Shown here piece by piece: positions 59,087 through 64,000 of a stretch of DNA of 64,000 bases. Made by a program: the position numbers and the translations under genes. The stretch is taken from assembly GCA_021521415.1 (NCBI GenBank), contig JAIQDT010005470.1, positions 148,858 through 212,857 on the forward strand. The letters are read 5' to 3'. Origin of the DNA: Bidens hawaiensis (lineage: Eukaryota; Streptophyta; Magnoliopsida; Asterales; Asteraceae). Position 1 is the stretch's first letter. The number at the start of each line of letters is the position of its first letter. Under the pieces are notes generated by a model. That model saw only the letters and a program-made list of their open reading frames with translations. It searched no databases and was not told the origin of the DNA.

Positions 59087-60462
59087 TACTAGTTTTTATC
59101 CCTGTATTACGGTGGCTGTTTTATATTATTTGTTTTTAATATTTATTTATTTTCTGAATTTTTATCTTTTTTTATTGTATAAAGTTAATAATATACTTAT
59201 AGTTTAATGATAAATTGTTTCACAAATAAATGAGATGTTATAACCCGGTTTAAAAGCTATATGGGTTTGATGAGACCAAAGACCCGTTTATTTTTTTTTA
59301 CCACAAGTTGGTTTTTTAATTATAAATAATACATATCTTTTTTTAAATAAATCAAATATTAATTTTTAGTGTGTCCCTACTTATAAGATCATTATATCAA
59401 ATATTTGGTGAAATTAATTTTTAATTTAATGAGATATTATAACTCGTTTAAGAAATATATGGGTTGATAAGACCCATACCCGTGAATTCGGGTCAAATGC
59501 ATGAGGAGCCTCCATTAAAAACCAAGCAAATCTGGTGACTCCAAAAAAGGGGGGGAGCGACCACATCGCGACACCTATGATTTTTGTGTTTTCGTTTATA
59601 TATATTATAGATATATTCTATTTTATTTTTTTTCCAAATATTTGTAAGTTCATTTGTTTTAAAACTATCTGTAAGTTCGTTTGTGTTCTTTTGTTGTTCT
59701 TTTTAGAAGCCAACCCATTTGGTTAACACAGTTTTGATGATTATTTATTCTTTTTTGGTAGTTACATTGTGTTAACTGTTAAGCAAATCATTCCCGATAA
59801 AGAAATTTCTCAATTAAAATTTAAAGCAAAGGTACCAAAGTTAGTGAACCGCTCATTTATGTTCGTTTATTTAATAAATGAACGAACATGAACAAAAAAT
59901 TTTGTTCATTTAGTTAAACGGACGTATATGAACACGTCTCATTTGTTTGTTTACGTTATGTTTGTTCGTTTACGTCCATTTATGTTCGTTAGTTTATGTT
60001 TATTGGTATAAGTTTGTTAATATATTGATATAAGTTTTTTAGAGTATAGTTTTAATCGCATTTTAGGCCCAACACATTATTGTTGACATTTACCTCTAGT
60101 TGGTGTTCACTCATCTATTTCAGTTTATCTATGTTCAGTTATTGTCCATCGTTTATGTTAGTGAATTCATTCGCTTAAACTGATAACCAGTGAACATGGG
60201 CGACGAGTGACGACACATTTTTTTCTTAACGAATGGTTCATTTAATTGTTCTTATATTCTTATATGTAATTTGTATTAAAAAAAATTGATCAAACCTTAA
60301 CACTTAGTTAAAACACCGGTAAATATTTTTATGATAATATTCTTTGAAAATGATAACGAGTTCGTACAACAAAAACTAAAAGATGATAACGAGTGAGCTA
60401 AAAGATATCATACTTCTAATTATCATCTTTTAGCTAACGGGCCAAAAGAACATACTCAGACT
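57714..60462. other. Gene-free stretch with microsatellites and MITEs
   Basis: No gene is seen on either strand. It contains a possible small MITE at about 57714-57860 with CGACCCGAG-type sequence, a tandem pair around 58398-58480 (CAAATCAAACACAAAGATAA), a TA microsatellite at 59047-59086, and a MITE-like repeat at about 59830-60240 related to the one in LTN1 intron 12. Confidence 0.45.
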
Positions 60463-60463
60463 G

Positions 60464-60532
60464 TCAAGACACTAGAAAAGATGTTATCTTTAAGCAGATC
60501 ATCAAGACACTAGAAAAGATGTTATCTTTAAG
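60464..60532. repeat. 31-base tandem duplication
   Basis: TCAAGACACTAGAAAAGATG and the 11 bases after it occur at 60464-60494 and again at 60502-60532, within what would be the first intron of the MYB fragment. Confidence 0.85.
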
Positions 60533-60552
60533 TAGTTCGAATATTAAATTAC

Positions 60553-60697
60553 CAGCATTAATGGGAATAATGGGGACAGAACTCCAGCAGACAAGATCAT
60601 GGTTAAGGATGTAGTCTCTTAATTTTTTATCTTCATCAGGTGACCATAAACCTTTTTTGTGCTTTGGATTTAGATTCACCGATGACTTGCACTTCAT
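60553..60697 (-). pseudogene. Orphan R2R3-MYB first exon
   Basis: The minus-strand exon encodes KHKKGLWSPDEDKKLRDYIL followed by a CWSSVP block, the start of the first MYB repeat of R2R3-MYB transcription factors. The exon ends GCTG/GTAAT, the usual intron-1 position of this family. A small insertion (IPIN) sits in the last helix, where family members have one or two residues. No second exon was found downstream on the minus strand to 57700. It is a fragment, probably non-functional. Confidence 0.7.
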
Positions 60698-61145
60698 TTG
60701 ACAAGAAGTTTTCAATTTGTAGAATGAATTTTGGTGCAAGAAAAATAATGTATGCAAGTGATAGGAGTGAGGCTAATGTTTTTGTATATATAATATACAG
60801 ACATATATATATATATATAGCAAAGGTAAAAACAATCTGAGTCAGACGTCAGATCAATATAACTAGACCAATATAACTTGATATTGTAATCAAATACAAA
60901 ATAAACCGACAATAATAATAATAAAAAAACGAACAACCTTCATGTTTTTCAAATCTCAAATATTTAAGCAATGGTCCTCAAACCCACTTCACACAACCAC
61001 CGATTATTCGACCCCTGTATTCATGTTACCTGGTTCCGCTTTCTCACAAATTTCTACAAAAAAAAATTCATATATTAATAAACATAAATACAACACAAAC
61101 GAACTAAAAGGGCATGCATGCATAGTGTATGTATTCTAAACTTAC

Positions 61146-62460
61146 CTTTTCAGATATCGTCAAAATCAGTCGGCTTTCATTGATTATCTTCTTGCTTGAC
61201 GTGCCAATCCAATCCCCCGTGCATATTAATGCCTCAACAAGTGAATGGGTCAAAGAACTTCTGTATGGTTCCACAACTCTCCCACCCGTACTAAAAGCGG
61301 ACTCCGAAGCCACACTAGAAACCGGGATAGCTAATATATCTACAATAATTATAATGGATGATAAGTTAATTTAAAAGGCAAAAATTAGTTATTAGTAAAC
61401 GGTAAACGTACCCTTCGCCATTTTTGCTACTATCAGATATTTTGAAGACGAAGATTTCCACCATTGTAGAATGTCAAATCCCTCATAATCAGGCTCCTCT
61501 ATATCCTCAAGGTACTTCTGAAGTTCTTTTTTAGTTTCATACGAGCTAGAACCGCCAGCCGATTTAAACTGAGCAAAAAAACTACTCGATCCATCTGTTG
61601 AACCCGCAACTTTACTTGCCTTTTGAGAAGCTTGACTTGAACTTGGCCTTTCACTATTTAAATCATACTCATAGTGCTTAAACACTATCTCTAGTCTATC
61701 TGTTATAAATGTAGCCGTTGTCTTAATCCTTTTTTTAAGTTCATCATTTGTCTCCTTCCTATTTTCAGCCCTATATACTTCCTCAAATCCAAATGATAAA
61801 ACACGCAATTTCGACCGAGGATCTAATATAGCGGCAAAGTAGATAATGTAATTAAAACCTTTGTTACTAGTCCCCCAATACTTGTCAAACTTATCCCGCA
61901 TTTTATCAGCCATAAGTTTACTTTCAAGGTCTATATCTCTCATTTTTCTTAAATGCCTGTAGATATCCATTATTTCACTATAAAACATGTTAATAGTCAC
62001 ATGTTTAGTAGCAGAAGCATTGGTGGTTTTAAGCTTGAACAATTGTAATAAATCTCTTATCTTTCTCGCGTAACTCCAATCTGTAGTTTTAGGAAGAGCA
62101 TCACCCAAATCATTTTTAAAACTTGGGGTGTGCCAAATCAAACGCTTGAAACGCTTTCTCAAATTTTTCGGCCATGTCCAACATGTCAAATGTAGAATTC
62201 CATATGGTGGGCATATCCAAACATAATAATGCTTTACTTCTAATCCTTTCTTCTTTAACACATCTTTTAAATGCGTATAGTCTTTTCGGAGAATGTCGGA
62301 TATATCGAATCGCGTTTCTTATCCGCTCAATTGGGGTGGCCTAATCACGTAAGCCGTCTTTCACAATCAGGTTGATAATGTGTGCCATGAATCTGACTTA
62401 TGCATACCTCCCGTCCCCCAATAACTTGTTTAATGATGTGTGCTACGCGTGCTTATAAAA
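61146..62460 (-). pseudogene. hAT-family transposase, RICESLEEPER-like, broken
   Basis: In minus-strand order: HIINLIVKDG and IRNAIRYIRHSPKRLYAFK (62300-62420, with a stop); a frame change to the long frame 62261-61412 with LGDALPKTTDW, FYSEIMDIYRHLRKM, MADKMRDKFDKYWG and ILDPRSKLRVL; then after a 72-base intron (61340-61411) the C-terminal dimerisation block ILAIPVSSVASESAFSTGGR. The BED zinc finger and most of the N-terminus are missing. It resembles the domesticated-like RICESLEEPER/DAYSLEEPER group and free hAT elements alike. Missing N-terminus and a frameshift argue for a dead copy. Confidence 0.8.
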
Positions 62461-62826
62461 TGTAATGGGTTGGATATTTAGCTTTTGCACAACATCGTGT
62501 TTTAAATTTATAAAAATGAGTTCTACTAAGACTAAAACACACACAAAATAGGCAAGTGTACCTATCGTATATGTAAAATAGTATTGGTAAGAACCAAGTA
62601 TCGATTCGTGGACACAAATGTTTCTAACAATGAATCGTCGTTTTACTTTAATCAGGGGCTTTAATCATATTGGGGTTGATTTTTGAACTTTTTGTAAAAT
62701 ATAAATACTTATGTATAATATATATAGGTGACCAATACGAGAAATTCTAAACAAGTAGTTCAACTATATGAGGGGTTGATTTTAGAACACACTCTAATTT
62801 GACATTATTATTATTTTTGTTTGCAG
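62461..62826. other. Non-coding stretch between the hAT remnant and the GH9 exon
   Basis: AT-rich; no gene seen. It ends in a good splice acceptor (TTTTTGTTTGCAG) before the GH9-like exon. Confidence 0.4.
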
Positions 62827-63062
62827 TCGGTAAATTGGTAAATAATGAAATATCATGGAGGGGTGACTCGGGCCTACAAGATGGAAAAGAAGCAAATTTG
62901 GATCTTTCAAAGGGAATGCATGACGTTGGAGATCGTATGAAGTTTGGATTCATGATGGCTTACACATCATCCATTTTTTCGTGGGCCATACTTGAGTATG
63001 GTGATCAGATTATAAAACCAATTAATTGGATTATGCTAAATACTCACTTAAATGGATCATGA
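62827..63062 (+). pseudogene. Orphan exon of a GH9 endoglucanase
   Basis: After an acceptor at 62826 the plus strand encodes ISWRGDSGLQDGKEANLDLS, KGMHDVGD, MKFGFMMAYTSSI and SWAILEYGDQ. This is the N-terminal catalytic block of plant GH9 endo-1,4-beta-glucanases. Both Asp of the DxGD motif are kept, but the usual Tyr-Asp-Ala-Gly-Asp reads His-Asp-Val-Gly-Asp. After GDQ the likeness fades and a stop comes at 63060-63062. No other endoglucanase exon is present in the window to the right, and none was seen to the left. It is a gene fragment. Confidence 0.7.
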
Positions 63063-63187
63063 AATGATTAATTAATCTTCAAATTCATATAGGTTAACAT
63101 TTTTTGTTGGCTAGAGGTGATACTTTTGACTCATTTACTTTATAAATAGTTTATTTGGTATGCTTTATAGTTTATATATTTAACAAG

Positions 63188-64000
63188 ATGAAGAAACACT
63201 AATCGACCCCGGGCAGATTACGGATAATCTGGGGGTTAAATAGATGTTTCCCACGAGGGTTAGGTCCGGCAAAGAAGGATGTTATTCAGATGACCTGCAA
63301 AACAAACACCGTGAGCTCGTCACTGAGAAGGGGGGGTTCCTCCTTGTGACCACCCTCCGGCGTGAGAATCAGACTAGATTGCTCTGAATATAAGTGTATA
63401 TTGAGAGAAATAGCTAGTGAAGTTAAAATACCAGATGATCATACCGTTCCAAGGTGTTGGAGTATTTATAGCCGAAGGTAGGTTTCCAAGCAGGTACAGC
63501 CAGCTGTATAATATTCCTGTTCTACCAACTATGGGCTACGCACGTGCCATGCTGGTTGGTAGGTAGGCAGCGGCTGATAGTGACAATGGCGGCTGTGTAC
63601 TGTTCCCTTTCCACCAACTGCAGGCTATGTGCGTGCCACGACAAGGGTTGGTGAGTAGGCAGCGGCTAATAGTGACAAACAGTACTAGAGCATGCTCCTC
63701 CTCGTACTGTTGTCGGTGAGCTGTCACCCTGTGATTGGTTCATGGGCTGCTTTGGTAAGATCTTGTCTATTTTGTCCATACCTTGGCAGGTATAGTACAA
63801 AAGATCTTCCAGAAGCATACGGACTGGCTCATTTGGGCGGGAGTATTCCCGCCTTGCTCATTCCTTCAGGTGACACTGAATTATTTAGTGCCTTGTGCGT
63901 GTAGCCTTGCTATTAGTGCGGGTAGCCTTCCCTGATGGCTTGTATCCGCAGCTGCGGGGACAGGCGGGGTACTTCACCATTGGGAGGCTTTCCCTGCCGC
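63188..64000 (-). mobile_element. Probable LTR of a retrotransposon, runs off window
   Basis: On the minus strand a TATA box (TATAAATA at 63463-63470 in GGCTATAAATACTCC) is followed by a GC-richer transcribed-looking region and an end at GTGTTTCTTCA near 63188. This resembles a plant LTR. A diverged 75 to 80-base duplication lies upstream of the TATA box (about 63525-63685). Its other end and any internal region are outside the window. Confidence 0.45.

Overview
This is a gene-poor, AT-rich stretch of a flowering-plant nuclear genome. Evidence for this is spliced introns, Ty1/copia and Ty3/gypsy LTR retrotransposons of plant lineages, plant MITEs, SINEs and a plant R2R3-MYB exon. The style of the retroelements suggests a eudicot, possibly Asteraceae; that family guess comes from remembered element types and is not proven. 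There are no bacterial features. Only one gene looks intact: on the minus strand at 47117-57062, a 15-exon gene for the E3 ubiquitin ligase listerin (LTN1), whose exons join in frame from the start codon to a C-terminal C4HC3 RING. Listerin ubiquitinates nascent chains stuck on stalled 60S ribosomal subunits (ribosome-associated quality control).

Layout. 1-2225 (minus): a copia LTR with primer-binding site, preceded by a decayed accessory ORF. 2240-4070 (minus): an Athila-like gypsy gag remnant. 4100-6837: no gene seen. 6838-16387 (plus): a decayed Tekay-like gypsy element with long, repeat-rich LTRs. 16388-32775: a compound copia locus in which two 5'-truncated copies lie head to head. The plus-strand copy has a very long gag, pol, about 3 kb of non-coding DNA with a dispersed CGGG-motif array, an apparent internal promoter with a spliced leader, a second large accessory ORF (decayed) and a 3' LTR. 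33453-40676 (plus): a second gypsy element, interrupted by a MITE and missing its 5' LTR. 40683-44460 (minus): an old copia with a small LTR, invaded by a complete SINE with target-site duplications. 44461-47116: mostly unexplained, with WD40-like and other exon-like fragments. 47117-57062: LTN1, whose introns hold a SINE, a hAT-type MITE and other repeats. 57063-64000: microsatellites, MITEs, an orphan MYB exon 1, a hAT transposase remnant, an orphan GH9 endoglucanase exon, and part of an LTR that runs off the window.

Most of the window is therefore layers of nested transposons around one housekeeping gene. The most unusual structure is the compound copia locus. Its accessory ORF seems to have its own TATA box and spliced leader, it recurs as a diverged copy at the left edge of the window, and both head-to-head copies carry the same internal deletion of RNase H. 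All retroelement coding regions carry stops, frameshifts or deletions.
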